64,000 nucleotides of DNA. It comes from Sinonovacula constricta (Eukaryota; Mollusca; Bivalvia; Cardiida; Solecurtidae). The notes beneath the pieces are model-generated. The model was not told the origin of the DNA, searched no databases, and saw only the letters and a list, made by a program, of their open reading frames with translations. Positions 25,301-36,000 of this stretch are shown piece by piece. Every line of letters starts with the position of its first letter. Within the stretch, counting starts at the first letter, position 1. The position numbers and the translations under genes are program-made. The stretch is from positions 61,903,510-61,967,509 of the forward strand of contig CM017562.1 in NCBI GenBank assembly GCA_007844125.1, in the 5' to 3' direction.

Positions 25301-27237
25301 TGACTGAGGCGCCCGTGCTTGCTCACCCAAACTTCAACGAACAGTTCATTCTAGACACTGATGCTTGCGAAAATGGAGTGGCAGCTGTCTTATCTCAGAA
25401 AGTAGATGGAGTCGAGCGACCAGTTGCATTTGCGAGCCGGTCACTCTCAAAGTCTGAGCGGCGGTATTGTGTCACAAGGAAAGAACTTTTAGCTGTAGTG
25501 TGCTTCGTGAAACACTTTCGCCATTTTCTGTACGGCAAGCCTTTCCTTGTGCGGACGGATCATAGCTCATTGAGATGGCTGTTGAATTTCAAAAATCCAG
25601 AGGGACAGCTTGCAAGATGGTTGGAAGTTTTGTCATCCTATGACATGAAGATAGAGCATAGACCTGGCAAATATCACGGGAACGCTGATAGTTTAAGCAG
25701 ACGGATATGCAGACAGTGTGGGCGGCAAGACAGTTGCATTGTGGCTGACAGGATAGCACAAGTGGAATGTTCAACTGTCGATCTTAAGAGTGCCCAGGAA
25801 AGAGATGAAGACATAACACGATTAAAGCAGTGGATTGAATCTGGGAAATGCCCAGAGCGCAAAGACTTGGAGTCTGAAAGCGCTTACATGAAGTCTCTTG
25901 TTGCACAGTTCGAGTGTATTGAGGTGCATGAAGGTGTAGTCATGCGAAGGTGTACGAACTCTGAAAACGGAAAAAATGTGTTGCAAGGAATTGTGCCTTT
26001 AACATTGAGACGAGAGGTGCTGAAACACTCTCATGATATCCGTGCATCAGGTCACTTGGGGATGAAGAAGACACTTGCTAGAGTCCGGCAGAGCTTCTAT
26101 TGGCCAGGCCTACGTAATGATGTCAGAACGTATGTGAATGGATGCGAGGCCTGTGTAAAAAGGAAGGACCCTACAAAGTCGAAACGTGCTCCGATGGGGA
26201 TCACAAGAAGCGGGTTTCCAATGGAACGGATAGCAGTGGACATTCTTGGGGAGCTTCCAATGACTGAGCGGGGAAACAAGTACATACTTGTTATTGGCGA
26301 TTACTTCACGAAGTGGATGGAGTGTCATCCGATGCCAAACATGGAAACCAAGACTGTTGCTTCCATTCTCCTGGAACAGGTGGTCACTCGATTTGGAGTG
26401 CCTCGAGTGATACATTCAGATCAAGGGCGACAGTTTGAAAGCGCCCTCTTCTCAGAAATGTGTTCGCTTCTACAAATCAAGAAGACAAGAACAACCCCGT
26501 ATCATCCCCAGTCGGACGGAATGGTTGAAAGGTTTAACAGGACGTTAACTACAATGCTCAGTGCGTATGTAGATGAACATCACAAAGACTGGGATGAGCA
26601 CTTGCAATATGTGCTGATGGCTTACCGTTCAACCGAGAATGAGACAACTGGGTTCTCCCCGAATCAGTTGATGCTGGGAAGAGAAGCTAGTACCCCTCTG
26701 GATCTCATGTATGAGATGCCCATCAAATTCAAACAAATCCCAGTCAATGAATGGGTTTGGGAGATTCAAGACAAGCTTGAATCAGCACACAGGGTAGTTC
26801 GTAGGAACACGGAGGCTTCTATGAAGCGACAGAAGTTATACCACGACGCTAAAGTCTCGTTCGAAACGTTTGAGGTGGGAGACAAGGTTCTGGTATATTT
26901 TCCGGTCAAGCGTGCTGGGTGTTCATCGAAGCTGACTTCCTTTTGGCGGGGGCCATACGAAATCAGAGGAAAGCTGTCTCCTTTTCTATATCAAGTCAAC
27001 TGCGGTCAAAGAGGTAGTGAGCAAGTTGTTCACTGTGACCGACTGAGAAAGGTAAGGTCCCAAGTGCTTCCGGGGGACGAGACCGTACCGAAGAGTGTGA
27101 GTATTGAGTCTGGTGAGAACGAGGTTGAGAGTGAGTCTGGTTGCAAACGAAAACGTAACAGACCCGTTTGGATAAATGATTACTATCTGTATACTTGCAA
27201 GGCAGAGGTTTCAGTTTTGAACGCAGCGATGATCTGA
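22393..27237 (+). CDS. Gag-Pol polyprotein of the gypsy element
   Basis: One frame of 1614 codons from the ATG at 22393 (an in-frame TTG at 22372 is not needed). The N-terminus has a leucine-rich coiled-coil-like stretch, then a Gag region of retrotransposon type (residues ~140-300). A CCHC zinc knuckle (CYGCGSKEHVLRNC, 360-373) is followed by the protease active site DTGA (422-425). Reverse transcriptase has YLDD at 841-844, RNase H has DTDA at 988-991, and integrase has its H/H/C/C zinc part (H1214, H1221, C1251, C1254) and D1283, D1343, E1379 in D-D35-E spacing. FWRGPYEI near 1517 is the GPY/F module. No frameshift separates gag and pol, and no stop or indel interrupts it. No chromodomain was recognised. 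All visible catalytic residues are present, so the protein may be functional. Confidence 0.96.
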   Translation: MEGSDDRLSRLEEELATLKLEHEGIKLENANLRVEVELLSVRCEVAEMKAQMTPRPGSHTELLSTRTTEAKQKRRLPEIPAYVGARAPSIISIDVPRTPEAAGRTKDSLVTPLHGINEANITFRRPKASTKPVTRVKAATYDGVSSWRDFKAHFETCAEINGWSYVEQGLYLAVSLRGQAQGVLSNLAGNARDYDSLVLALEERFAPPNQTELYRVQLRERRQRASESLAELGQDIRRLTNLAYPSAPMDVRETLAKEQFLDALHNVEMRLRVKQSRPFSLNDAIRHAVELEAFNKAERAKVDGQGIVQVSSSENVLLEKMEKLQTFMQEMSKELNILKKRAHTPQHSERAARQGSERRCYGCGSKEHVLRNCPTRFRRRGGQRPQAPSSKQENPRESVGRIGSGLYLPAKCLGVSLLGLIDTGASISVLSSRVWNVGTQEARSPLMPYDTELYTASGDPLRVKGVTELSVGIGDEVLTTKVVVANIDCDLLLGLDFMEAHCCKLDLVRQKIEVRGKLLQLKRAFSGGCYRVRLSKDTLIPARTEVVVQGSVLAYKNDCTGPYLVEPSKKMLEKGTSLVARSLVDGSSMVPVRIMNVSEEEQLLHQNTVVASISPVLVELGHRSLNKRTDVPKHLHELYSRSVQGMEPEQQKSVAELLTRHSSAFSTSDEDLGRTGVVRHKINTGDAQPIKQPLRRAPVYLNADIDEHISDMLRRGIIQPSTSPWASGIVMVTKKDGTKRFCVDYRRLNDVTLKDSYPLPRIDDSLDQLAGAQWFSCLDLNAGYWQVELDEADREKTAFSSRQGLFEFRVMPFGLCNAPATFERLMETVLAGLNWQICLIYLDDVIVHGRTFEEMLHNLDQVFTRLSSAGLKLKPKKCQLFRDEVQYLGHIVSRNGIRTDPAKVEAIREWPEPRCLREVRSFLGLCGYYRRFIRDFAKIAKPLHRLTEKGEKFDFDTSCRTAFATLKRCLTEAPVLAHPNFNEQFILDTDACENGVAAVLSQKVDGVERPVAFASRSLSKSERRYCVTRKELLAVVCFVKHFRHFLYGKPFLVRTDHSSLRWLLNFKNPEGQLARWLEVLSSYDMKIEHRPGKYHGNADSLSRRICRQCGRQDSCIVADRIAQVECSTVDLKSAQERDEDITRLKQWIESGKCPERKDLESESAYMKSLVAQFECIEVHEGVVMRRCTNSENGKNVLQGIVPLTLRREVLKHSHDIRASGHLGMKKTLARVRQSFYWPGLRNDVRTYVNGCEACVKRKDPTKSKRAPMGITRSGFPMERIAVDILGELPMTERGNKYILVIGDYFTKWMECHPMPNMETKTVASILLEQVVTRFGVPRVIHSDQGRQFESALFSEMCSLLQIKKTRTTPYHPQSDGMVERFNRTLTTMLSAYVDEHHKDWDEHLQYVLMAYRSTENETTGFSPNQLMLGREASTPLDLMYEMPIKFKQIPVNEWVWEIQDKLESAHRVVRRNTEASMKRQKLYHDAKVSFETFEVGDKVLVYFPVKRAGCSSKLTSFWRGPYEIRGKLSPFLYQVNCGQRGSEQVVHCDRLRKVRSQVLPGDETVPKSVSIESGENEVESESGCKRKRNRPVWINDYYLYTCKAEVSVLNAAMI

Positions 27238-27627
27238 GGATCGGGCGTTTGTCTATAAAGGACGGAGGCAAGGAGGTGTACGGCCAAGAAAGACGTGCAC
27301 AACGAGTTACCGGCTCTACAAATTTAAGACTTGGAGAGATTGTTCGAGGGGACGGATTTATTAAGTTGGAAGATGTTGTTCTGGAAGTTACGGGTGGAAG
27401 CTTGAGAGTCGGACTTCCATACCAAGGGAAGACTTTGCCATAGTGTTTGACAAGTTTGATAAGACAATTCTCATGTGTTTAATATCACTTGTTCGCTGTT
27501 ATGTTTCATTCTTACATTACGTTGTTTATTAAAGTTTTAGTTGTTATAATGTGTTCAATGTGTCCTTCACAAAATGTTTTGTAAATTGACGCATGAGGGA
27601 CTCATGCCTAGTCGGAGGCGTGGGTAA
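27238..27627 (+). other. 3' untranslated part of the LTR element
   Basis: 390 bp between the gag-pol stop and the 3' LTR. A purine-rich stretch GTCGGAGGCGTGGGTAA directly before the LTR (27611-27627) is the candidate polypurine tract, though it is interrupted by pyrimidines. A second frame open from 27195 to 27443 overlaps the end of pol by 43 bp and has no recognisable domain. Confidence 0.7.
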
Positions 27628-28438
27628 TGTAGTGCAAATTAAGCGATGCAAGTAACGAGTTTGCCCGAGTCAGGTAATTACTTCCCTTTATACAAATATA
27701 CCGCCCGAGATATGGAATTACTCCCCTTTAATAATTGTCCAATGTTCTAGATAGTACAATCTACCTGTCGGAACGTAAAACTAAATCTGGATATATAATT
27801 GCAGTTTTTGCAAGTCGAGAGATGCGAGAGGAAACTCTCATTTTGCTTGCTGACCATCGCTTGGTTAGTTATAAGCGGTCCGAGATTCAGGCTTCTGTTA
27901 TCTGGCCTTTTGAGGTTGCAGGTGCAAGCCGGTCAAGCTTCCAGTGGGCTTTGGCAGTGGGATCGTTCGCGAAGGCACGCCTACAAGCCCCAGAGTCGGA
28001 AGGCCGCGCTTAATCCGGTAGCTGAAGAGGGCTGGTGCTCTTAGCTTGTGGGTGCAAGCCGGTCAGGCTTCGAGTGGGCAACGGCAGTGGGATCGTTCGC
28101 GAAGGCGCGCCGTACAAGCCCCGAGAAGGGAGACCGCGCTTAATCCTGCACTAGGAGCTTGCAGCCTGGCATTGTATGTTTTGTGATTGTATGTGTTGCG
28201 TTAGTGTGCTAGGTAGGATTCTGTTAGCTAAGTAGGCTTGGTGTAGTGTGTGTGTCGGCTCCCTCCATTCTGTATTGTCGGTTTCTTCGTAGGGCTCGGG
28301 CGCACATAGGTTCGCTTGAGATCAGGCAGACCGTGTAAAATAGTTTTTGCATACTTAGTCTTATTTGTATAGCTAGGTCGTATTGAAACCATCTGTGTGT
28401 GTGCGCCCAGCAACTCGTGCCCCGCTCGGCACGTTACA
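27628..28438 (+). repeat. 3' LTR (811 bp)
   Basis: Same sequence as the 5' LTR apart from the three differences noted there. It keeps the 13-bp segment CTTTGGCAGTGGG that the 5' copy lacks. Confidence 0.96.
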
Positions 28439-29139
28439 AATGGTTTATACAGTCTGTATGTAGAACGTATATATTATACATTTTTTATTCAAACATCAAG
28501 TAAAACGCCCTAGAGAGATACTCTATGGCAAGTATTTTATGGAATGCAAGACTTACTAATTGAATTCTAGCTCATTTTAATGTTTACAATGTGTATTTTA
28601 TCTGACTGAAATAACCTAGAGAACGTTTGTGTACCGTAAAACTCACTGGTAAAACATACTAAGATTACATTACAAGGCCCTATAAAAGTCAGCATAAGTT
28701 AATATGTCGAATACATTACATTATACTTTCTGCAGCACGTCAAGTATTCGTTTATGTTGTTAAAAGACAGTTTCTGACACTGCCTATAGTAAATAATGCC
28801 ACGGTAGCATAGAAGTGTCTGAGGATATTTGATGACAGGCCATAGGTACAGTGTTTTAATTTAACAGTTTTTGTTTAATAGTTTTCGCTTGATTTATTAA
28901 CATTTTGTAATATGATTTAGACGCAAAGTGAGTCTCCATTAAATAATTACATATATACTTCGAATCTTCGAATTTTAAAATAAGATATCTAATATTTACA
29001 CTGTTAACAATAGAGAATTGTTGTTACTTCCATTACTTAATGGTCAAGCGGTGCTAAACCTCCCGTGACTGATTACTGGCGTCTCTTGCACGGAATGCAT
29101 TTTTATGGCGACTTTTTATAGAGTAGCTAGCAAAAAAAC

Positions 29140-29520
29140 GCAAAACAGGAAATCGCGGTTGTTCAGTGAGATCTTTCTTTCAGAGAAAAGAACTGAGTAT
29201 TCCGTATTTTAACATTATAGCTTGCAAAAATAATGTGTAGTTTTCAATTATACAAAAGTAGTTGTCATTTATAGGAATTAGCAGGTTTTTGGGTCAGTAT
29301 TGTTTAACAAAAGAAACCGAGTATGCCCTACCGATGTTACTTTGCAGCTTGAAAATATTGACGTAGCAGAGAACAAGAAAAACAAACACAGTAGCAAATA
29401 CTCTACTTCCCATCAGAGTTATGATTCGTTACTATCAAATGTTTATGTAATTAATCAACGGTGAAAGGGAGTGTTTAGTTCTCATGGTAGTCATCTTTTT
29501 GTTTTAAGCGCATACTCTCT
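29140..29520 (-). pseudogene. degenerate copy of the 15.4-kb ORF segment
   Basis: On the minus strand GAGTATTTGCTACTGTG and TTCTTGTTCTCTGCTACG line up with the sequence that encodes the hydrophobic segment at 15450-15911. AGGAAATCGCGGTTGTT matches the part near its 3' end. Stops and indels break the frame. Confidence 0.45.
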
Positions 29521-30299
29521 ACGGCGCCTTGGATGTCTCACATCCTGGCTCTTTCTTGTAATGACTTTTAACTGTGATGCGTTTACAAAGATAGGATCGC
29601 TCCCACTAACATCGTATTAGTGATGTTACCTATCACCTCGCATGCAAACTGTAGACAAGCCGCAGGGCAAAATCTAACATTACACGATATTTTGTTGGCA
29701 TTTTCTGTATGTTTTGGTTTCTGGTTACAATTTATCGGATACCACCTTTAATAATTTTAATGTGACACAAAAAAAATTATACTTTCGCTCGTATAACCTA
29801 ATGATGTAATATTTTGTGAATCATAATTACTGTTTACGGGATTGATGACTAAGATGTATTGAACGGCTGGACAACGCAACATATCTGTGAAAAAACTCCA
29901 GTGTTAATAAGTTATTGAAGACGGTAACTCATGAGATACTAGGATAGAAATGTAAGACGAGTTGTCTTAAATTGAACCTTTAGTTCACTGAACTGTCTGG
30001 CTATCCTTTTCACATTATTTGAAGTGTAAACGGGCACTTGGTGCCGCTATGTAGTGCGGGGCCTCTAATGGAATGCATTTTTAGCGCCGCTTTAATAAGA
30101 AGTGTTTCATAGGGAAGGCATTTCTTTTGGCACGGTGCCAGTGCACCGCTCCGCTCCAGTGCGCTGCCAGAGCGGGTCCTGTGTAATGCATTTCATGAGG
30201 ACGATAGAGTAGCAGGCAATAATAGGACATAGGAGCTGTTCTAGCTGTGAGACCCTATTCGAGGAATAGATCTGAGTTTTCCATTTTTAACAGCGTAGT

Positions 30300-30352
30300 T
30301 TGCAACAATACCACGTAGCAACAATACCACGTAGCAACAATACCACGTAGCT
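30300..30352. repeat. 16-bp direct repeat, 3 copies
   Basis: GCAACAATACCACGTA is repeated three times head to tail. Confidence 0.9.
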
Positions 30353-30390
30353 TGAAATTATAAAAAGAAGCTAGCATTAACAGGAAATCG

Positions 30391-30530
30391 CAGCTGTTTG
30401 ACGAGGACTTGTTTAACAAAATAAAGCGAGTACTCAGCTGGCTGTTTGACGAGGACTTGTTTAACAAAATAAAGCGAGTACTCAGCTGGCTGTTTGACGA
30501 GGACTTGTTTAACAAAATAAAGCGAGTACT
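30391..30530. repeat. 48-bp direct triplication
   Basis: Three copies of a 48-bp unit beginning GCTGTTTGACGAGGACTTG and ending GCGAGTACTCAGCTG. The copies are identical apart from the edges, so the expansion is recent. 48 is a multiple of three, which keeps an 86-aa minus-strand ORF open. Confidence 0.93.
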
Positions 30531-31735
30531 CCGATGTTTCTAATGCAGCGTGTAATTACAGACGTAGCAGACAACAATGACGAAAGTAGCAGATAGTCTT
30601 GTTTACATTTACTCTCACATATTCATGTAATAATTCGTCACTTTAAGAGTGTTCAGCTTCCAGGATAGTCATTTTCTTGTATCTACTCGTACACATCTGC
30701 CATATGTGAAGCAAACGGTTGGTTTACAACCATAACATGGAATTGGATTTTTTTGCACAACAAACGACGTTGGTTTTAAATCTGCGATCTATTTATAAAA
30801 ACCATGTCTTCACATTTAAAGCATAATATAGATGTAAGTACGAGACATGCTGCAAAAAAGAACAAATAAAATACAAACGTATAAATATAAAAGATAAAAT
30901 GAGCATTTTAATATTTGCATTGATAAAGGTCCATATAAAATACATCACCGTTGCCCTCTACTGAAATACAGTGCGTTTCATGTGAAGATTCATCATCTGT
31001 TTGTTTGTTTGCTGTCTGGTTAATATCGGTTAAAAAAGTAAAAAAAAGGTAAAAACCATAGACATATAATTATGGAAACTTGTATAATATATGATAATAA
31101 AAAAGATCCGAAATTGATATATGTTAAGAGCATAAAGCAGAGTGAATTTCAAAGTAGTTAACCAATTTTACAACAAAAACAACAACACACAAGCCATACT
31201 GTCACTTGTATACCTGCATGTGTTTATGTTAAAGCATATAATGAATCTTGTAACATGTAATACATAATATAATACACAATATAATTTGCATTGATGTGCG
31301 TTGATAAGTAAACATCTAATAAGTCTAAACAAATAAAAACAACAACAAATCAAAATTGATATAGATTTAAAAATTTAAAGATTAAAACATCATCACACAT
31401 TGCAAGTTCAGAAAATCAAGACTACTGTTTTTCACAATACAATTACAAGCAATCCTTAAATACAGCTTTAACAAAAGGATAAGAATATTGTCCCACAACT
31501 TATATATACAAAATAAAGTGTAAACATTTGCAGAACATGTAAATTCACATCAACAGAAAATCTGTTTTGGTTTTATGATGTATTCCTTTCCTACGTTAAA
31601 GAAATAAATTCAATTAACACACGCACCATGGAATAGACATCTTGTTTTTCGATTTGTCAAAACAACAGAAGACCTTTAATTTATTATTCATATCTAGGTA
31701 AGAGTAAAACATAAGTTATTAATAAACGTGGGTGG

Positions 31736-31757
31736 TTGGTGTGTGTGTGTGTGTGTG
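31736..31757. repeat. GT microsatellite
   Basis: GGTGTGTGTGTGTGTGTGTG, about ten dinucleotides. Confidence 0.9.
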
Positions 31758-32812
31758 AATGCGTCGACGATCGCAACCGTATCTTTCGCTAAGCCGGTTT
31801 ACAAAAGCTTATTTATCACTGACTCAGCAGGTTTATACGTGCACATTATGAGACATCAGTATATTTAAATATGACGGTAGCACAATTTAATTCATGTCAT
31901 GGTGCGAGTGAGTAGATGTGAACTCGATTCTTTCAATGTTGAAGTAATGTCAATATTGCTGTTAGGTATGATGATGTAGGATTTGAGAATTAAAAAAAAA
32001 ACACGAAAGTAAATTTTTGAACAGTATTTAAATAGAAAGTTATGTGTACATTGAAGCTGGATAAATCAGTGTTTTTCCCCTCTAATAAACATTATTAAAC
32101 CATTGTGATTATTAAAACTAGCGTATATAGCATAGACTATCAAAATGACAGGGCGATTGATTTATATCCATTTTTGAAAATGATTCATGTCATGTTTTAC
32201 TCGACCTGACGTTCTCCTGTTTTACCAATATAAACATATCCATTGCAAGATTATTAACTAAATACCATACAGCATTAAAGAAATGTATACAAGAAGAATG
32301 ATCTGATCCTAACCAACCATATATGTTATAGTAGACATGATGCTTAACATTTCATGAAGGAAGTTATTACACATGCACTTAAGTAAAGGCACCCAAGAAA
32401 TTCACTCTCACATTGATGCATACATTATTTTTCTATGATATATGCGTTAAATAAAACGAAAATAAAAATTAACCTGGTTTCCGAAAGCAATTTAAGTTAG
32501 AATTTGTGGCATATAATTAATAGTTTAAATTTTAAATGCAGTAAACAATGAAGTCATGCTTGTATATGACACCCTTAACGAACAGCCGATAGGTTAGTTA
32601 AGCGGAAACATTTTCGTATGGACTGTTTCATACCGGGGCTCATACTATCTAAAGACATGGTCCCAAAGAACCTTTCCAATTGTTGAGATCTACTACATAT
32701 ATGACAATGTCTAACCAGCTGTCTTCAATCATCCAGAAAACGGCAATTTTAATAGTTTGTGTGTCAATTAAACTGTAACCGGGCCTGTGGAATTAACAGG
32801 AAGTACCCGTTT

Positions 32813-33012
32813 CTATGCACAACCGCAGCTGCTGACGAGAAGATCAGGTACAACAATTTTGTGGCCGCCATTGTTGTGGTCGATGTACATAAGGGTCTGA
32901 GATTGGAACGACATTGGTGTGCAGCAAGGCATCATCTGGTCCGCCTTCGGTAACATCGTCTGTTTGTACGACTGGACCAGCCGCGTATGATTGTAATGGG
33001 CAGCCAAGATAC
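32813..33012 (-). CDS. TGF-beta ligand exon 5 (second half of mature domain)
   Basis: 200 nt, acceptor CATTCAACAG, encodes residues 459-524 with PCCTP and the terminal CGCA, then TAG. An ATTAAA on the minus strand near 32747-32752 might serve as polyadenylation signal. Confidence 0.93.
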
Positions 33013-36000
33013 CTGTTGAATGGAGAACATTGTAATGTTAGCAAATCCTATAATATTGAACAATGAAATTGCATATAAAGCCATGTGCTGATGCCGTTGT
33101 TGTGCAGTTTTACGTACTCTAGGCACGGTTGGTAGCAAAACCACATTGCTGTAGGTTCGAGAATCATAACAAAATCACCCATATCGACAAAATACACATC
33201 ACATCATGTAACAAATTATTCATAATTGCATGTTTACAAAAGATTGGTTTACTTACTAGCAACGTGTATACACAGTGACAGTGCCTTAAGAAAGTTTCAA
33301 CCGGATGCACCTCTTTATTCCAAAAAATTAAATTCCAGAACCCAAAACGGACTTGTTCTCTCACCATTGCAAGATCCTGCACAGAAGCCGGGATGGATGC
33401 TGGCAGGGTAGAAGATGAAGTCCCAGCCAATGTCTTGGAAGTTTATCTCCAGTGCCTCCTTGTGACAACAATGTCTGCCGCCCTCAATACAGTGGGTGCT
33501 TCTTTTGCTTCGTCTTTGTCCTTGCTGCTTCATGTGAAACACGAGGATGGGTTTCAGACCTGAAATTGAACAAGAAACTCGTTGACAAGAGTTACTGACG
33601 AAAGAGATTCATAAAACATCTATCACTTTTGGTGTGATATTGTCTAGACCTAAAACCAATCTGTTAAGAAGGTATTAATACTACGCCGAATGAGTCTGAG
33701 TGACTATCATTACAATGAAAGACTACAAAAAGAAATCGTGTGTAACCTTCTTTTCCGCCGAAGATCGCCTTATGGCTGTGTCTGCGACATGTTTTGCAGA
33801 CAACCGCTAGGCCGAAGTTGCGGTGTGGTTTGGAAAGCCATCGCTGGACAGTTCTCTTTACATAGACCTTCATCCAGCCATGATCCAGTTTGGTCTCCAC
33901 CCTTTTGACGATGTTTCGGAATCTCAGGACCTCCTGCCCTTTCCCGCCCTGCGGCGCCAGCTCCGACACCATGAAAGTCTAAAATGAAACCGAAAACTTA
34001 ATTACCGTCGATTTGCTCATGTCTATGCTTTACGTTGTATATGCAATGTATGTGTAATGTGCATGACCGTTCTGCTTCTTTTAACCAGTTAATTGTGTCA
34101 AAATAAACTTTTGGGCTTCGAGTTTAAACTTAGATGTCCTCAATCAATTAAGTAAAGCATCTTCCGCAAGTACACTCTAGTAACAGGCTGTAAAATCTTG
34201 GATCCAAATACATTACAATGAACGATTTATCAAGGAAATAAAATACACGTTATTTATGTTTAACTTCCAGCTCGTCCCCAGTATCTTTTTTTTTCGTTAG
34301 GACCAGTAACGTGAACTTGCCTGCGCATGGTGATCGTTAGGGTCCCTCTGTTTGTAAATCCAGAGCTCTATACTGCCCACTCGGTCAGCGTCGATGTTCC
34401 GGTCTGTAAGGTTGAAGATGTAACACCCCACACTTCTTTTCTGCATGCATAGGTCAGTGACTGCAAAAATGACAAAAGTGGGTTGTAACAGAACGTTATC
34501 ATTGTTGGCTTCAGGAAATTAGACATGTAATTATTTAACTATAAACGTAATATAAACAGAAAAACTGTATCGTATAGAGTTGTGTCTTAGAACAGTTTAT
34601 ACAGAAAATTGACCATTTCTCGACTCTTTGAGCACATATCGTAAAAGGGCAGTTAAGATATGGTAAAGTTAAAAATTTTGGTTCCTAGATTTGTGTGGGA
34701 GTCGTCATGTAACACTATTAACTTGATTTAGTGGGCATGGATCCTTTCTCTGTCGCCATGTAACACAATTAGTGGATGTATTCTGTCTATGTCGTCATGT
34801 AAGACAATTGACTTGATTTAGTGGGCATGTATTCTGTCTATGTCGCCATGCAACACTACTGATCTGATTTAGTGGGCATGGATACTGTCTCTATCGTCAT
34901 ACAACCAGACAATGTTTTTCATCGCTTGGCCACTTACTTAGGGCTACACTTACAAAATTATTCATTTTATTAGTAAACGGTGTTGTAAAATAAAACAGCG
35001 TTGTTTAACAATAATTCGGCGAAATATTTATATCGTAGATGAGGCGGAAATCATCATTGCGTCTAAAGTAGAATACGATATTACGAAAACGGGACTTCGA
35101 AATTACAACTAGACTTTTTGAAAGAACTTGCTTAAAATTACAGTGTTTTCTGTTGTTTATTTGTTACACCGCATCGACAAAAGTATTGTCATATTGACGA
35201 CGTTCGGCTTACTATTGGTTGAGGGAGATCCAGACATATGCCCGGTAAGAACCACCATCGCACAACGTGTCAGCTGGAAGACCTTACCACATAAACGTTC
35301 TCGCACCGACCGGGACTGAAGACATGTTGTATGATGCTGATTCAAATGTTACTGACCGGCTTTTGTTACAGCGGTATGTATGCTGACAGTAACAGTTGAA
35401 TGCCTGGTGTCATTGCGTCATTGTCATTTTGTTCTGGATAACCATAAAATCACTTACGGAATAACTGTACTATCACATTCAAACGTTATAACATGTCCAA
35501 CAATGTGAATAAATAAGATAAAAAATATACATATAAATCAGTATATCATATTTCAATGCTCTGTGAGGGTGGAATATATTTTTTTCTGCAGTTGCCTAAG
35601 AAAAGTGTGTTATTCGCCCAGCCATATAGTTTGGCGCTGCCGCCATAGGTTTGCAAAACTCATCTTCCTGGGAATGGTTGCTGGCAAAACACATGCCTTA
35701 TAAATACATTCCACTAATCCAAAAGACCTTCCGTGTTTTATGCCAAATCGACCATTTAACAGTTGCTCAGAACACGATGTGTAATTCGTTTAACAACGAC
35801 TTATTTTAAGGACATGCTTAAGCACCAAGCATTTTTCTTTCATTACTTAAAGTACAATTTACTGTCAAAGAAGTCACCCCAGAAGACATTCTGGGGGTAA
35901 ATGTAGGGCATGACATAACATCAGCAATTTATGAACATGCCTGTAAACATGGCTACTGTTTATATTCAATCGGTTCTATTGCACTGAAAGGTTTTTGTGA

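Larger units (their letters stand above)
21533..28438 (+). mobile_element. Ty3/gypsy LTR retrotransposon, nearly intact
   Basis: A 6.9-kb element with the order LTR, tRNA primer site, single gag-pol frame, 3' non-coding tail, LTR. Both LTRs begin TGTAGTGC and end TTACA. AATG immediately precedes the 5' LTR (21529-21532) and follows the 3' LTR (28439-28442), giving a 4-bp target duplication. The domain order protease, reverse transcriptase, RNase H, integrase is that of Ty3/gypsy (Metaviridae-type) elements. No envelope-like gene was seen. Near-identical LTRs and an uninterrupted frame point to a very recent insertion. Confidence 0.97.
30240..30640 (-). pseudogene. second degenerate copy of the 15.4-kb ORF segment
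   Basis: ACTATCTGCTACTTT on the minus strand is identical to the 15.6-kb copy, and TCGCAGCTGTTTG also matches. It is broken by stops and expanded by the 48-bp triplication at 30391-30530. Confidence 0.45.
28439..32812. other. non-coding stretch between LTR element and TGF-beta gene
   Basis: No supported exon. It holds two degenerate copies of the 15.4-kb ORF segment, a MITE end fragment (about 29705-29750, ending ATCGGATACCACCTTTA), short tandem repeats near 30.3-30.5 kb and a GT microsatellite at 31736-31757. The part nearest 32812 should include the 3' UTR of the minus-strand TGF-beta ligand gene. Confidence 0.6.

Noticed and set aside
32844..33044. Alternative-frame ORFs over TGF-beta exon 5
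   Set aside because: Only the frame with PCCTP and CGCA matches the family; the others are shadows.
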